A stretch of DNA of 64,000 bases from Candidatus Bipolaricaulota bacterium (GCA_025060395.1 JANXCC010000003.1:62001-126000), one strand, 5' to 3'. Counted from the first letter of the stretch, positions 10,022-21,760 are shown. Notes: generated by a model from the sequence alone, not told the origin. Numbers and translations: made by a program.

Positions 10022-10043
10022 CCCGTGAGGGAGTCAGTATGAT
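10015..10043 (+). promoter_or_regulatory. Candidate phoH promoter: TTGACA-17-TATGAT
   Basis: Perfect -35 and near-perfect -10; followed by SD GGAGG (10051-10055) and GTG (10063). Confidence 0.7.
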
Positions 10044-10062
10044 ACTTTACGGAGGAAAACCA

Positions 10063-11025
10063 GTGGTCGAACGAAGTACTCACCAAGAGATCATCATCCT
10101 GGGAGAGGAAGCAACAGCGATCTTGGGGCAATTCGACCGGAACCTTGCAGTGATCCGGGAGCTCTTCCCAGAGGTACGGCTGACACACCGGGGTGGGACG
10201 GTACGGATTGACGGTACTGGTCGTGAGGTTGAGCTCATTCAGGGTCTCTTTGAGAAGCTTCGCGAGGTTGTCAAAAGCGGCCACGTCCCCACCCCTGATG
10301 AAGTTCGATATCTCTCCCAGCAGATTAAAGAATCAGAGAGTCTGGATGGGGTGCTCTCCGAGCCCATCCAGACCACCCACTGGGGGGAGCAGATTCGCCC
10401 CAAGACCCTGGGACAGGCCAAGTACGTCCAAGCGATTCGAGAGAATGACATCGTTTTTGGGATTGGCCCTTCAGGCACGGGCAAGACATATCTTGCCGTG
10501 GCCGTTGCGATTGACTATCTCAAGCGCGGGCTCTACCATCGCCTAATCTTGACGCGTCCCGCGGTCGAGGCTGGGGAAGAGTTGGGGTTTCTTCCCGGCG
10601 ATATCGAAGCTAAGGTAAGTCCCTACCTGCGTCCGCTCTATGATGCGATCTTCGACATGATCCCCTACGAAGAAGTCAAGCGTATGATGGAGAATGGGCG
10701 CATCGAGATCGCCCCGCTCGCGTTCATGCGCGGACGCACTCTAAACAATTCGTTCATCATTCTCGACGAAGCCCAGAATACAACAGCAACGCAGATGAAG
10801 ATGTTCTTGACGCGCCTGGGGTTCAAGTCCAAGGCCGTTATCACCGGGGATATTACCCAGATCGATCTGCAGCGTGGGAAGTCCGGCTTGAAGGACGTTC
10901 AAAACATTCTAAAGAACATCGAAGGCATCGCGTTTGTCTATCTAGACAAGCGCGACGTCGTGCGCCACCCCTTGGTGAAGAAGATCATCGAAGCCTATGA
11001 GAAGAGCGAAGGCAAGAGCTCTTGA
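10063..11025 (+). CDS. PhoH-family ATPase
   Basis: GPSGTGKTYLAVA, DEAQNTT..QMKMFLTRLG, VITGDITQIDL. Start moved from track (10015) to GTG 10063 because 10015-10043 is a promoter; GGAGG lies 7 nt upstream. Confidence 0.88.
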   Translation: MVERSTHQEIIILGEEATAILGQFDRNLAVIRELFPEVRLTHRGGTVRIDGTGREVELIQGLFEKLREVVKSGHVPTPDEVRYLSQQIKESESLDGVLSEPIQTTHWGEQIRPKTLGQAKYVQAIRENDIVFGIGPSGTGKTYLAVAVAIDYLKRGLYHRLILTRPAVEAGEELGFLPGDIEAKVSPYLRPLYDAIFDMIPYEEVKRMMENGRIEIAPLAFMRGRTLNNSFIILDEAQNTTATQMKMFLTRLGFKSKAVITGDITQIDLQRGKSGLKDVQNILKNIEGIAFVYLDKRDVVRHPLVKKIIEAYEKSEGKSS

Positions 11026-12364
11026 GCCCTCCTTGCCTATCTCCCCAGTTATAGAAGCCAGCGGGCTGCTCTGGATAGCATTGACAGCCCTGGGCACATT
11101 CCGACTGACCTCCCACCAAGTCCACTTCGTCCCATGGGTACAGATAGCAGCTCAAGGGATACTCTTCGCGCTCGCCTGCCTAGGATTAGGTATCTATCTT
11201 CACAGAACCAAGCTCTCGCGACGGTTGATATGGTTTTCTGTAGGGGTAATCTTCTTCACCGTGCTGGTGGCTCAACTTGTCCATCCGTGGGTGCCTTATC
11301 TTGTTCCGACACCCTTAGCGGCAGCCCTGATCTCGCTCTTCGTGAGTCTACCCATGGGATTAGCAGCGAATATCTTAGTCGCCCTCGCCATGGAGCTGAC
11401 AGGGCCGCCGTTGAGCGGGCTGATCACGCTAGCTGGGGGATTTGTCGCGATCTTCTGTGTGACGCGTCTGAGCAGGCTCTCTGACCTAGCCATAGGCGGT
11501 CTAGAGATTGCCTTAGTAAACGTACTCATCTATGGGAGCGGAACAGTGATATGGGGGGGTTTTCGCCCCGAAGCGTTGCTGGGGGTGACGTTAAGTGGCC
11601 CTCTGACAGCGCTCTTAGTCATGGGGTTGATCCCTCTTGCGGAACAGATCACCCAAAAGACCAGCCCCTTGGGATTGATGGAGTTGCTCAATCCGGCACA
11701 TCCGTTGCTGGAACTCTTGCGTGAGAAGGCCCCAGGGACGTATCATCATAGCTTCAATGTCGCTGACTTGAGCGAAGCTGCTGCTGAAGCGATCGGAGCT
11801 GATCCGTTATTAGCGAAGGTCGGAGGATACTATCACGATATCGGGAAGATCCAGCGCCCGGAGTTCTTCCTGGAAAATCAACGAAACGGGGTTAACCCTC
11901 ACGATCATCTTGCTCCCAGCCTCAGCAAGACGGTCATCACGGCCCATATTCGCGAAGGGATCGAGCTTGGTCGCAAGTATGGGCTGAAAGAAGACGTCTT
12001 GCAGTTCATCCCGCAGCATCACGGGACATCTGTGATTCGCTATTTTTATGTGAAAGCGCTTCGTGAGGGGCAAGAAGAGTGCTCGATGGACGATTTTCGG
12101 TACGATGCTGAGCTGCCCCAGACGAAAGAGACAGCGATCGTGATGCTCGCTGATGGAGTCGAAGCGGCGTCGCGCTCGGTGGAGAACGGGGCACGGCTCG
12201 AAGAGCTGGTCGAGCAAGTGATCCGTGACAAGATCGAAGACGGGCAGCTTGCAGAAGCGCCGCTGACGCTGGCAGAGCTAGAAAAAATCAAGAAAGCGTT
12301 CGTAGCGACGCTGCACGCGATGAAGCACGGCCGACCTATTAGCTTTCCCAAGACTGTAAAGTAA
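10997..12364 (+). CDS. 7TM-HD family (YqfF/PgpH-like) HD phosphodiesterase lacking the large extracytoplasmic domain
   Basis: TM helices then HHSFNVADLSEAAAEAIGAD...GGYYHDIGKIQRPEFF...HDHLAPS...IPQHHGTS; downstream of phoH. Confidence 0.82.
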   Translation: MRRAKARALEPSLPISPVIEASGLLWIALTALGTFRLTSHQVHFVPWVQIAAQGILFALACLGLGIYLHRTKLSRRLIWFSVGVIFFTVLVAQLVHPWVPYLVPTPLAAALISLFVSLPMGLAANILVALAMELTGPPLSGLITLAGGFVAIFCVTRLSRLSDLAIGGLEIALVNVLIYGSGTVIWGGFRPEALLGVTLSGPLTALLVMGLIPLAEQITQKTSPLGLMELLNPAHPLLELLREKAPGTYHHSFNVADLSEAAAEAIGADPLLAKVGGYYHDIGKIQRPEFFLENQRNGVNPHDHLAPSLSKTVITAHIREGIELGRKYGLKEDVLQFIPQHHGTSVIRYFYVKALREGQEECSMDDFRYDAELPQTKETAIVMLADGVEAASRSVENGARLEELVEQVIRDKIEDGQLAEAPLTLAELEKIKKAFVATLHAMKHGRPISFPKTVK

Positions 12365-12551
12365 GTAAATTTGCTTTTCTAAGGCGTTGCCCCAGCGGTT
12401 GTTGCCTTCGATGATATTGTTACCCTCAAAAGTCACGCTCCCTGTGAAGGCATCGTCAGAATACCCACACAGCATAGCAATGGGAACCCCCTTCACCATA
12501 CTTGCCTCCTCTCTTCACGTAGGCTTTATGGGCAGCTCGTTTGTATAGTGT

Positions 12552-12581
12552 TTGACTTCCTCGCCCTTGATCTGCCATAAT
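12552..12581 (+). promoter_or_regulatory. Candidate promoter TTGACT-18-CATAAT, 7 nt before ATG 12589
   Basis: Direct reading. Confidence 0.5.
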
Positions 12582-12588
12582 GCACAGC

Positions 12589-14767
<2,179 letters not shown>

Positions 14768-14772
14768 GCCTC

Positions 14773-17700
14773 TCACCCTGGCCAACAGCTCGCTGTCTCA
14801 AAGCCTGTGGGCTGCGACGGCACACAGAGCCGCGTCCACTCATCAAAGGGGATTAACGATTGATTGCGCGCGTTCTTGATAATGAACGGGTTACTGAATG
14901 GCAGATAAAACCCCGGAACGCGCCCGATCCCCGGAATGAAGATGAAGATCGTATTCGTCTGGGTGCGCTCTGGGATGCCATCGCCATTGACGTCGAGCAG
15001 CAGCTCGATCCGTGCTGCTGAGACCCCGTCGCCAAGCTCTATCGCGTAAGTGACGCGCCCGTTACTACGCACCGATCCAGTCAGCGTGATTTGAGTGACC
15101 GGCTGAGTGATCTGCGGGACTGGCTGCGCTGTTGCTGACCCTTCAGTTTGCACTCCAACCCCGGCAATCGAGCCGTTTACAGCCAACGAGATCTGATAGG
15201 ATCGGTCGCTATTCCAGCCCGTCGCCCCTTGGACCATCAGATAGAGTTTGTCTGTCCCCATGATGAAGAGCCCTCCGGCGCCCAAGGGGATATACGGGCG
15301 CGGCGTCGGGGGCGGAGTCGTCGTCTGCACGGTGACGTTCTGAGATGTCGAGCCCGTCAGACCCTGGTCATCAGTGACTCTCAACAGCACTGTGTACGTG
15401 CGCGCTTGCGGGAATGCGAACGCCACGCGCACGCCCTGAGCGTCGAAGCGCCCGTCGCTATCAAAGTCCCACTCGTAACGGACAATCCGCCCGTCGGGGT
15501 CAGTCGAGCACGAGGCATCAAACGTTACAGGCTGATTGACGATGGGATTGGTCGGGCTGAAGGTGAAGCACGCCGTGGGCGCTCGGCTCTGCGGAGGCGC
15601 GGTCGTGCCAACTTGGAAGCTGGTGAACGCGCTCGTCCATGTCGCTGACGGAGCAGCGCTCTGGATGCGACGAGCCAGCTCAGCGCGGAACGCTTCAGGA
15701 TCGAGCCAGGCTCTATTTTGTACCCCATCAAGCCCCAGGCTCACAGCCTGTGTAATGGCGATAGCATGGAGATACTCCGTGCCCTCCGGTCCGCTGATCG
15801 TGAGCGTGTAGGGGCCGTCAGGCAGTGTATATGTCCCAGCGTTCAAGAGATTCTGGCGCGAGAACGCGTTGGGGAAGATCTGTGAGACTCGCCCTGCGGG
15901 GTCGACATCGAAGACGTAGACATATGCTTGCGCTCCCAGGCGCAGGAAGATCTGAAGTCTCTCCCCAATGCGATAGCTGGTCTTGTCCGTGCTAATCGAG
16001 ATCGACAGCTGACTGGGCGTCGCAGCCCGCACCGTGATCTGACGGGAGTTATTAGTTTCATCGGACTCTGCGACCTGGCGCAGGGCGTCAGCCGTGACGG
16101 TGAATGTCTCTGAAGAACTATTGAGCCGTCTAGAGAAGTCTACTCGCACGGAAGCACCGGCGCGCAGCCCGGTGATCGTCTGGCGAGCTGTCCCAACGCT
16201 GTCTTGCACTTCGACGACGAACGTTCCGGCATCAGCGTTCCCGTTGTTCCGGACGATAGCCGTGAGCGTGAGCAGACTGCCCACGGTGGGATCGCGCGGG
16301 AAGTAGTCTAAAGAGTCAAGGGTCAGATCAGGCAGTCGCGTCTCAGCGAGCGCATCAATGCGAATCTGAGTCGAGTTGTTCGTCTCATTCGACTCATCGA
16401 CTTGGTTGGTCACGTCGACGGTGATCGTAAAGATCTCTGTGGCGTTGGTTTGCCGTCTGGTGAAGGAGAGTGAGATACCGCTCGCTGCGCTCAGCCCTGA
16501 GACCGCCCGTCGGTCCTGTCCAGCACTATCACGAATTTCAACGAGGAACGGCCCGGCGTTGCCATCACCCTGGTTGCGCACGACGATCGTGAAGGTCACG
16601 TTCTCTCCAAGCCGTGGCGTCCGCGGTGCCCAATCGACCCCAGCAATAGTAAGATCGGGCCTGCGCGGCGCTTGCGGCTGTGCGTCTACACGGATCTGCA
16701 CAGAGTTATTGGTCTCATCAAGCTCGTCTACTTGATTTGTTACGTCTACGGTGATCGTGAAGAACTCGGTCGTATTGTTCACCCTTCGGGTGAAACTGGC
16801 TGACGCTGTAGCTCCGACGGCAAGCCCAGAGAAGGTCTGGCGCTCAGTTCCCGCGCTGTCGCGAATCTCTATCACAAACGGCCCAGCGTTGGCTTGCCCT
16901 TGGTTGCGCACGACGACAGAGAGTGTGACGTTCTGCCCGACGGTCAGCGTGCGAGGGGCCCAGTCTGTGCTTGCGATAGCCAAGTCGGGCTTGAGCATCG
17001 GCTGCGTGGCCGTCACGCGCAGTTCGGCGGCATTGTTATTCTCGTTCGATTCGTTCACTTGGTTTGTCGCGTCGGCGACGACAACGAATGTCTCGGATGT
17101 TTGGTTGACCCGACGTACAAACGAGAAGCTTGTCGAGCCGCCGGCATTCAAGCCGACAACCGTGCGGCGGTCGGTGCCGCCGCTGTCGCGGATCTCGATC
17201 ACGAACGAGCCAGCGTCCGCATTCCCGATGTTACGTACGATTCCACTGACTGTGATCAAGTCCCCAACACGTGGGTTCGCTGGATTGTACGTGAGTCCTG
17301 TCACGGTGAGATCGGGTTGACCTGAGGGTGGGGGGCTCGCTTGGGCGAGATTGAGTCGTCCAGAGCCGAATTGCACCGGCGAGCCCATGGGGATCGCCAT
17401 GCTCTTTAAGCGCGCTTCGAGCTGCCCAGCAGTCAACGAAGGGTTTTCGGAGAGCAAAAGCGCCGCAGCTCCTGCCACATGCGGCGCGGCTGCTGATGTG
17501 CCAAGGAATTCTGAATACGTAAATGTCGAGACCCTATCTGGCCCGACGATATCGGGCTTGGAGAGCCCAGCGTTGGTTGGCCCTTGAGAGCTATAAGGAG
17601 CGATGGGGCCGGTCGTCCAGTTCTGTCGGTTGACTGCTCCAACAGTCAGGGCATGAGGTGAATCCCCCGGCGCCATGATGCTATGCGAGGGGACAGCGTA

Positions 17701-18945
17701 TTCTATATCGTGATTGAGGCTAAAGAGCGAGAATGTCCGCGGGGCAGGATTGCCGTCAGCCTTGATCTGAATGTGAAACGTCCCGGGGATGAACGACTGA
17801 TAGAACAAGCTCTCGACTGGCGGTTCAGTGCCCGATTGAATGCGCTGTGATGCAGCGACTTGGGTGCCATTGTTATTGAACAAATACAGATCGTAATCGT
17901 TGGCTGAGGCAGGCCAGTCATTCCATGTGAGGAAAATCCCAATTTGATCTCCGGCGTTGACCGTGATCGTGAGGGACTCATCGCCGGGGGCGAATTCGTG
18001 CCATTTGTTGAAATTAGTATCGCGGAATGTTCCTTGCCAGTGGCGCCGGGCGTAGTTGCCTGCAGCGTTGACCCAGAGCACTCCGCGGCTGCGCGCGTCC
18101 GCGACGATATTATTGATTGTGCCCGTGCCGTCATAGAAGTTCGTGTTGAACCACCCTACAGAGTGATTGATGATCTTAGCACCTTGCCGGATTGCTTCTT
18201 CTTTGGCGTTCTCAAGATCGACCTCATCGCCGACTTTCATAAGAATGAATTGAGCTTGTGGGGCCATGTCGTAGATAATTTCAGCGACGGCGGTGCCGTG
18301 ATTTGTTCCCGACTCGATGCCCGTGCTCGTGTAATCAAACGTCTGGATGCCACTGGGGAGTTCGCCGCGACTCTGCGCAGCAGTTAAGCCTTGGAACCCC
18401 AGATCGATGATAGCGATCTTAACCCCCTGACCCCGAAAGCCCAGCGCATGATACTGCGAGGCCCCGGTGAGAACGACCCCTTCGCTCACTACTAGCGTTT
18501 GCGGGACTAAAGGAGGTCGAACAAATTGCACCACACCGCTAGCCGCTAACAGAGAGGCGCGCAACAGTCCCAAGTTCATAGGTATTTGGGCTTTCCACGC
18601 GTAGGGAGACGTGGCGATGACCTGCCCGCCCATGAGTGCAATCTGTTTCCTGAGGGCTTCCTGGGCGACAGGGTCACGGCTCAGGCCCTCCGAGATTTGA
18701 AAGATTACGACTGCCGTATTCCCCGAAAGGGGGACGCGGAACTGCGAAGCCGCTTGCGCTGCCGCTTGTACCTGGCCTTTCTCAGCAAGCCTAAAGATAT
18801 GCTCGAGCACGCTATCAATTCTAGGATCGTGCTCGAGCCGAGCCACGGTCTTAGGGTCCGAAGGTTCCTGGGGGAGTCCCATCCCGTCAACCAGCACCAC
18901 CATGATGCCGCAAAGAACCCAAAAGAGATACCGATGTCTGCGCAT
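14773..18945 (-). CDS. Secreted subtilisin-like (S8) serine protease with four CARDB-like repeats, a DUF4384-like domain and a PKD domain
   Basis: Triad motifs AIIDLGF, NHGTAVAEI, LGTSAAAPHVAGAAALL; four ~110-aa PDL.....P..P.VG...T....VRN.G.A.AG repeats; FDASCSTDPDGRIVRYEWDFDSDG PKD. Confidence 0.9.
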   Translation of the reverse strand: MRRHRYLFWVLCGIMVVLVDGMGLPQEPSDPKTVARLEHDPRIDSVLEHIFRLAEKGQVQAAAQAASQFRVPLSGNTAVVIFQISEGLSRDPVAQEALRKQIALMGGQVIATSPYAWKAQIPMNLGLLRASLLAASGVVQFVRPPLVPQTLVVSEGVVLTGASQYHALGFRGQGVKIAIIDLGFQGLTAAQSRGELPSGIQTFDYTSTGIESGTNHGTAVAEIIYDMAPQAQFILMKVGDEVDLENAKEEAIRQGAKIINHSVGWFNTNFYDGTGTINNIVADARSRGVLWVNAAGNYARRHWQGTFRDTNFNKWHEFAPGDESLTITVNAGDQIGIFLTWNDWPASANDYDLYLFNNNGTQVAASQRIQSGTEPPVESLFYQSFIPGTFHIQIKADGNPAPRTFSLFSLNHDIEYAVPSHSIMAPGDSPHALTVGAVNRQNWTTGPIAPYSSQGPTNAGLSKPDIVGPDRVSTFTYSEFLGTSAAAPHVAGAAALLLSENPSLTAGQLEARLKSMAIPMGSPVQFGSGRLNLAQASPPPSGQPDLTVTGLTYNPANPRVGDLITVSGIVRNIGNADAGSFVIEIRDSGGTDRRTVVGLNAGGSTSFSFVRRVNQTSETFVVVADATNQVNESNENNNAAELRVTATQPMLKPDLAIASTDWAPRTLTVGQNVTLSVVVRNQGQANAGPFVIEIRDSAGTERQTFSGLAVGATASASFTRRVNNTTEFFTITVDVTNQVDELDETNNSVQIRVDAQPQAPRRPDLTIAGVDWAPRTPRLGENVTFTIVVRNQGDGNAGPFLVEIRDSAGQDRRAVSGLSAASGISLSFTRRQTNATEIFTITVDVTNQVDESNETNNSTQIRIDALAETRLPDLTLDSLDYFPRDPTVGSLLTLTAIVRNNGNADAGTFVVEVQDSVGTARQTITGLRAGASVRVDFSRRLNSSSETFTVTADALRQVAESDETNNSRQITVRAATPSQLSISISTDKTSYRIGERLQIFLRLGAQAYVYVFDVDPAGRVSQIFPNAFSRQNLLNAGTYTLPDGPYTLTISGPEGTEYLHAIAITQAVSLGLDGVQNRAWLDPEAFRAELARRIQSAAPSATWTSAFTSFQVGTTAPPQSRAPTACFTFSPTNPIVNQPVTFDASCSTDPDGRIVRYEWDFDSDGRFDAQGVRVAFAFPQARTYTVLLRVTDDQGLTGSTSQNVTVQTTTPPPTPRPYIPLGAGGLFIMGTDKLYLMVQGATGWNSDRSYQISLAVNGSIAGVGVQTEGSATAQPVPQITQPVTQITLTGSVRSNGRVTYAIELGDGVSAARIELLLDVNGDGIPERTQTNTIFIFIPGIGRVPGFYLPFSNPFIIKNARNQSLIPFDEWTRLCVPSQPTGFETASCWPG
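16030..17330 (-). repeat. Four tandem ~330-bp CARDB-encoding units inside the S8 protease gene
   Basis: Recurring segments encoding V(D/A)ESxExNNS at about 16045, 16375, 16705 and 17033 (spacing ~330 bp). Confidence 0.8.
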
Positions 18946-18960
18946 AGTTCCTCAGCTCCT

Positions 18961-19782
18961 TTACAGTCCTGGCTGATAAGGGGGTCGCACAAACTTCACT
19001 GCGGGATCGCTCGCCAATCTCACCAACTGATGGATCGGTACGAGCACTCGCAGCAATCCCGAAGGCGAGCGCGCTTCGACAAGAATGTTATGATTCGGAG
19101 CAAGCTGCGCCTCCGGAGAGATTAACTCTACAATCACGCGCACTCGCAAGCCCCACAGCTCTAATCTCTGTTGTGGAGCGAACTCATACCAATCGGGCAT
19201 GAGCATCAATGCATAGAGCACCGGATCTAAACGCACGCCTTCTGGAGGCTTAGGGGGCTTGACTCCTGGCACTACGGTCAGCTCCTCTACTAGCAGTGGG
19301 AGCACCGGGTCGGAGACGACGGACAGCTTGGCTAATCTTCGCCCGATCTCGTCGAGGATGGCCGACGCGCTCGCTGTTGTCGTCGGAGCTACAATAAGCT
19401 CATAGCCCTCACGAGGAGAGGGCCGAAGATTATATCGTGAGAGCAGCCCCTCCGCCCGCAACCAGAGCAACTCTCCGTCGACAAAGAGATGGGGAAAGAC
19501 CAGGCGTTCGCGCTCGTTCTCCGGGGTGCAGTCAAGGCAGGGCTGCATCCCTAGAAAATACTTTACTGTAGTTCCTCGAGCAATACGCACAGAAAACCCA
19601 GCTTGTCGAGCAGCCTCGATAATCTTCTCCATATCGCTCTCAATGCGTGAGAGCGCGACGCGATAGAATTTGCCCGCTAAAAGAATCTGATCGCCCACGA
19701 TCATGGTTTCTAGCTCTCTCCCCTGAAAGAGAGCCAGCAAGAGAGCTGTCACCCATGGAACAAGAATGAATATTCTGAGCAT
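18961..19782 (-). CDS. Secreted hypothetical protein; C-terminus resembles the S8 propeptide end of its neighbour
   Basis: N-terminal hydrophobic segment; ends LVRLASDPAVKFVRPPYQPGL versus LLAASGVVQFVRPPLVPQ in the protease. Confidence 0.6.
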   Translation of the reverse strand: MLRIFILVPWVTALLLALFQGRELETMIVGDQILLAGKFYRVALSRIESDMEKIIEAARQAGFSVRIARGTTVKYFLGMQPCLDCTPENERERLVFPHLFVDGELLWLRAEGLLSRYNLRPSPREGYELIVAPTTTASASAILDEIGRRLAKLSVVSDPVLPLLVEELTVVPGVKPPKPPEGVRLDPVLYALMLMPDWYEFAPQQRLELWGLRVRVIVELISPEAQLAPNHNILVEARSPSGLLRVLVPIHQLVRLASDPAVKFVRPPYQPGL

Positions 19783-19824
19783 AAGGCTCCTTTCTGTCAG
19801 TGGCTGAAGCCACCGATTACACGC

Positions 19825-20511
19825 CTAGCCGCCCCCTTTCTTTAAGCGCTTCGTGATGTTCTGGGCGATCTGAGCCCATTCGAGTGCACTCACCTGTTGA
19901 TCGATGTAGCTTATCAGCGTCCGAGGAATGGCGGGATTGCGCTCAAGACGCGATTGCACAGCAAATTTGATCGCGCTGATATCGTCGAGCTTGCCTCCAC
20001 CACGCACATAGTCTTCCAACGCCCAGGCCGCCTCGGTGATCACCAGGTCCACTATTTCGAGGGTGAGCATAAGCGTTACCGCTCCAAACCGGATCGTCGT
20101 AGTGATGCGCACGCCCTTGCTCGCTAAGAGTGCCTTCACTTCCCCAAGAGTCGTCTTACGTTCTAATAAGTCGTCGTTCAGCAGGTCGAGCGGGACCCCC
20201 TTGGTCAAGCCCTCAAAGGCCTTGTCTACCAGCATGGTGACGGGCAGCTCCTCAAGGAGCGCTCGACCGATGATCTGCAATATCCCTTCGCGCAACGAGA
20301 TCGGCGCGGCGGTCTGCTTCAAGCGCTGACAGAGCCGCAGTGCCACCTCCGGGGTGATGCGCTTGTCGGCAAAGCCCTTCGCAAACGCTGTCTGCAACGT
20401 CTGGAGATCAGATACGCCCAACTCCGCAAAGCATTTGTAGACGTCCTCAGGAGTTGGCTGGGCCAGGACGGCAAGCAGCTCAACAATCAAAGCCACACTC
20501 CACGGCTTCAT
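19825..20511 (-). CDS. Secreted hypothetical protein, mostly helical
   Basis: Signal-like N-terminus (MKPWSVALIVELLAVLAQP); same operon. Confidence 0.6.
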   Translation of the reverse strand: MKPWSVALIVELLAVLAQPTPEDVYKCFAELGVSDLQTLQTAFAKGFADKRITPEVALRLCQRLKQTAAPISLREGILQIIGRALLEELPVTMLVDKAFEGLTKGVPLDLLNDDLLERKTTLGEVKALLASKGVRITTTIRFGAVTLMLTLEIVDLVITEAAWALEDYVRGGGKLDDISAIKFAVQSRLERNPAIPRTLISYIDQQVSALEWAQIAQNITKRLKKGGG

Positions 20512-21023
20512 GGCTGCTCACGCTCCTCTCTGGGCACAACATATAAGACAGAATTTATCTTGTTGTCGAACGTATGGACGAACTCGGTTGCCCGTGGGTC
20601 GTAGACCCAGCGCGTGCCATTGACGATAAATCCGTACTCATACCGCCCGGGCTTAATATCTTTTGGCAGCCGGATCCACCAGATGCCGCTGCGATCTGGA
20701 CCGTTCATAGGGATGGGCTCCCACAGAGTGAACTGAGCCGCCAAGCTGACGCTCTGAGCGTCTGGATAGACCAGACACAGGACGTCAGGATCGGAGCACG
20801 GAGCAGCTGAGAGATGGAGTCCGATCCATAAGCCGACTGCGAAGACCGCAGCGGCAGCCACGACACCCGCGGCAATCACACCCAAACGCGGGCGCGGATT
20901 GGGCCGGCCCTCCGGAAGCTCCTCGATAATCTCATATTCGAGATCAGCGATCCGATCCCGATGAGCTTGGGCATATCGAGTCAAGCTCTCTCTCAGCAGA
21001 TTCTCCAGTTCATGGTCATGCAT
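20508..21023 (-). CDS. Putative anti-sigma factor with one TM and a CBM48/AMPK-glycogen-binding-like C-terminal domain
   Basis: Overlaps the sigma factor gene; single TM (LGVIAAGVVAAAAVFAVGLWIGL); GIWWIRLPKDIKPGRYEYGFIVNGTRWVYDPRA. Confidence 0.65.
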   Translation of the reverse strand: MHDHELENLLRESLTRYAQAHRDRIADLEYEIIEELPEGRPNPRPRLGVIAAGVVAAAAVFAVGLWIGLHLSAAPCSDPDVLCLVYPDAQSVSLAAQFTLWEPIPMNGPDRSGIWWIRLPKDIKPGRYEYGFIVNGTRWVYDPRATEFVHTFDNKINSVLYVVPREEREQP

Positions 21024-21564
21024 AGCCCGTCACTCCTTTCTCCTCCAACATCCGTTTCAGCTGAGCCTTGGCCCGATGGAGTCGGATCTTGACTGTCCCT
21101 TCGGGCAGTCCCAAGGCCTCCGCGATCTCTTTATAGTCTAGATCGGCATAGTAGCGCAACACCAAGGGCATCCGATAAGCAGGTTTGAGCTGATCGAGAG
21201 ATTCCCGAATGATCCGCGTGCGCTCATCACGGACGAGCTGTTGCGCCGGATCGCTGCCCTTGGTCAATCTCGAGATATATCGGAGCGGCGTGAAGAGCCG
21301 TTCTCGACGCAGCTTGTTCTTGCAAACGTTGGCCGTAATAGCAAAGAGCCACGTCGAGAATCTCTTCTCGAGATGGAAAGTATGCAGCCCTTCATAAGCG
21401 CGGATGAACGCGTCGTGGGCAGCGTCTTCGGCATCGGCGGGATTGCCCAAGATCCCCAGAGCAATCCCGAAGACCGCGTCTTTGTAGCGTCTCACGATCT
21501 CACCCCAGGCGTTCATGTCCCCATGGAGCGCCCGCTGGATCAGCTCTAACTCCCCCTCACCCAT
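21016..21564 (-). CDS. ECF (RpoE-type) RNA polymerase sigma factor
   Basis: DAEDAAHDAFIRAYEGLHTF, FSTWLFAITANVCKNKLRR, LDYKEIAEALGLPEGTVKIRLHRAKAQLK. Confidence 0.92.
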   Translation of the reverse strand: MGEGELELIQRALHGDMNAWGEIVRRYKDAVFGIALGILGNPADAEDAAHDAFIRAYEGLHTFHLEKRFSTWLFAITANVCKNKLRRERLFTPLRYISRLTKGSDPAQQLVRDERTRIIRESLDQLKPAYRMPLVLRYYADLDYKEIAEALGLPEGTVKIRLHRAKAQLKRMLEEKGVTGYA

Positions 21565-21760
21565 GCAACCTCCTGGCTGCTCTCGAGATTATATACAGAC
21601 TCAGCGCGCTAAAGTTTCAGAACCCATTTTATCCCGTAATGCCGACATCTGTCATGTGGAGAGCAGACACAGCCCCCTCTTATCCCCCGACGACCTTCCT
21701 TTCCTAGTGACAGCTCTTGCTTTACAGTCAACATAGTAGAGTCACTATCAGGAGGTCATT

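Noticed and set aside
10015-10062. Track start of phoH (TTG 10015, MTTREGVSM...)
   Set aside because: TTG is the first half of the -35 TTGACA and the in-frame ATG at 10039 lies inside the -10 TATGAT; GTG 10063 has an SD.
15148-17325. Several long plus-strand ORFs opposite the CARDB region
   Set aside because: Shadow ORFs of a repetitive, GC-rich coding strand; no independent start signals or domains.
21565-21620. Autoregulated ECF promoter (GAAACTT...GTCTG) upstream of the sigma gene
   Set aside because: The spacing I count (11 nt) is too short for an ECF -35/-10 pair; a TATAAT box is also present.
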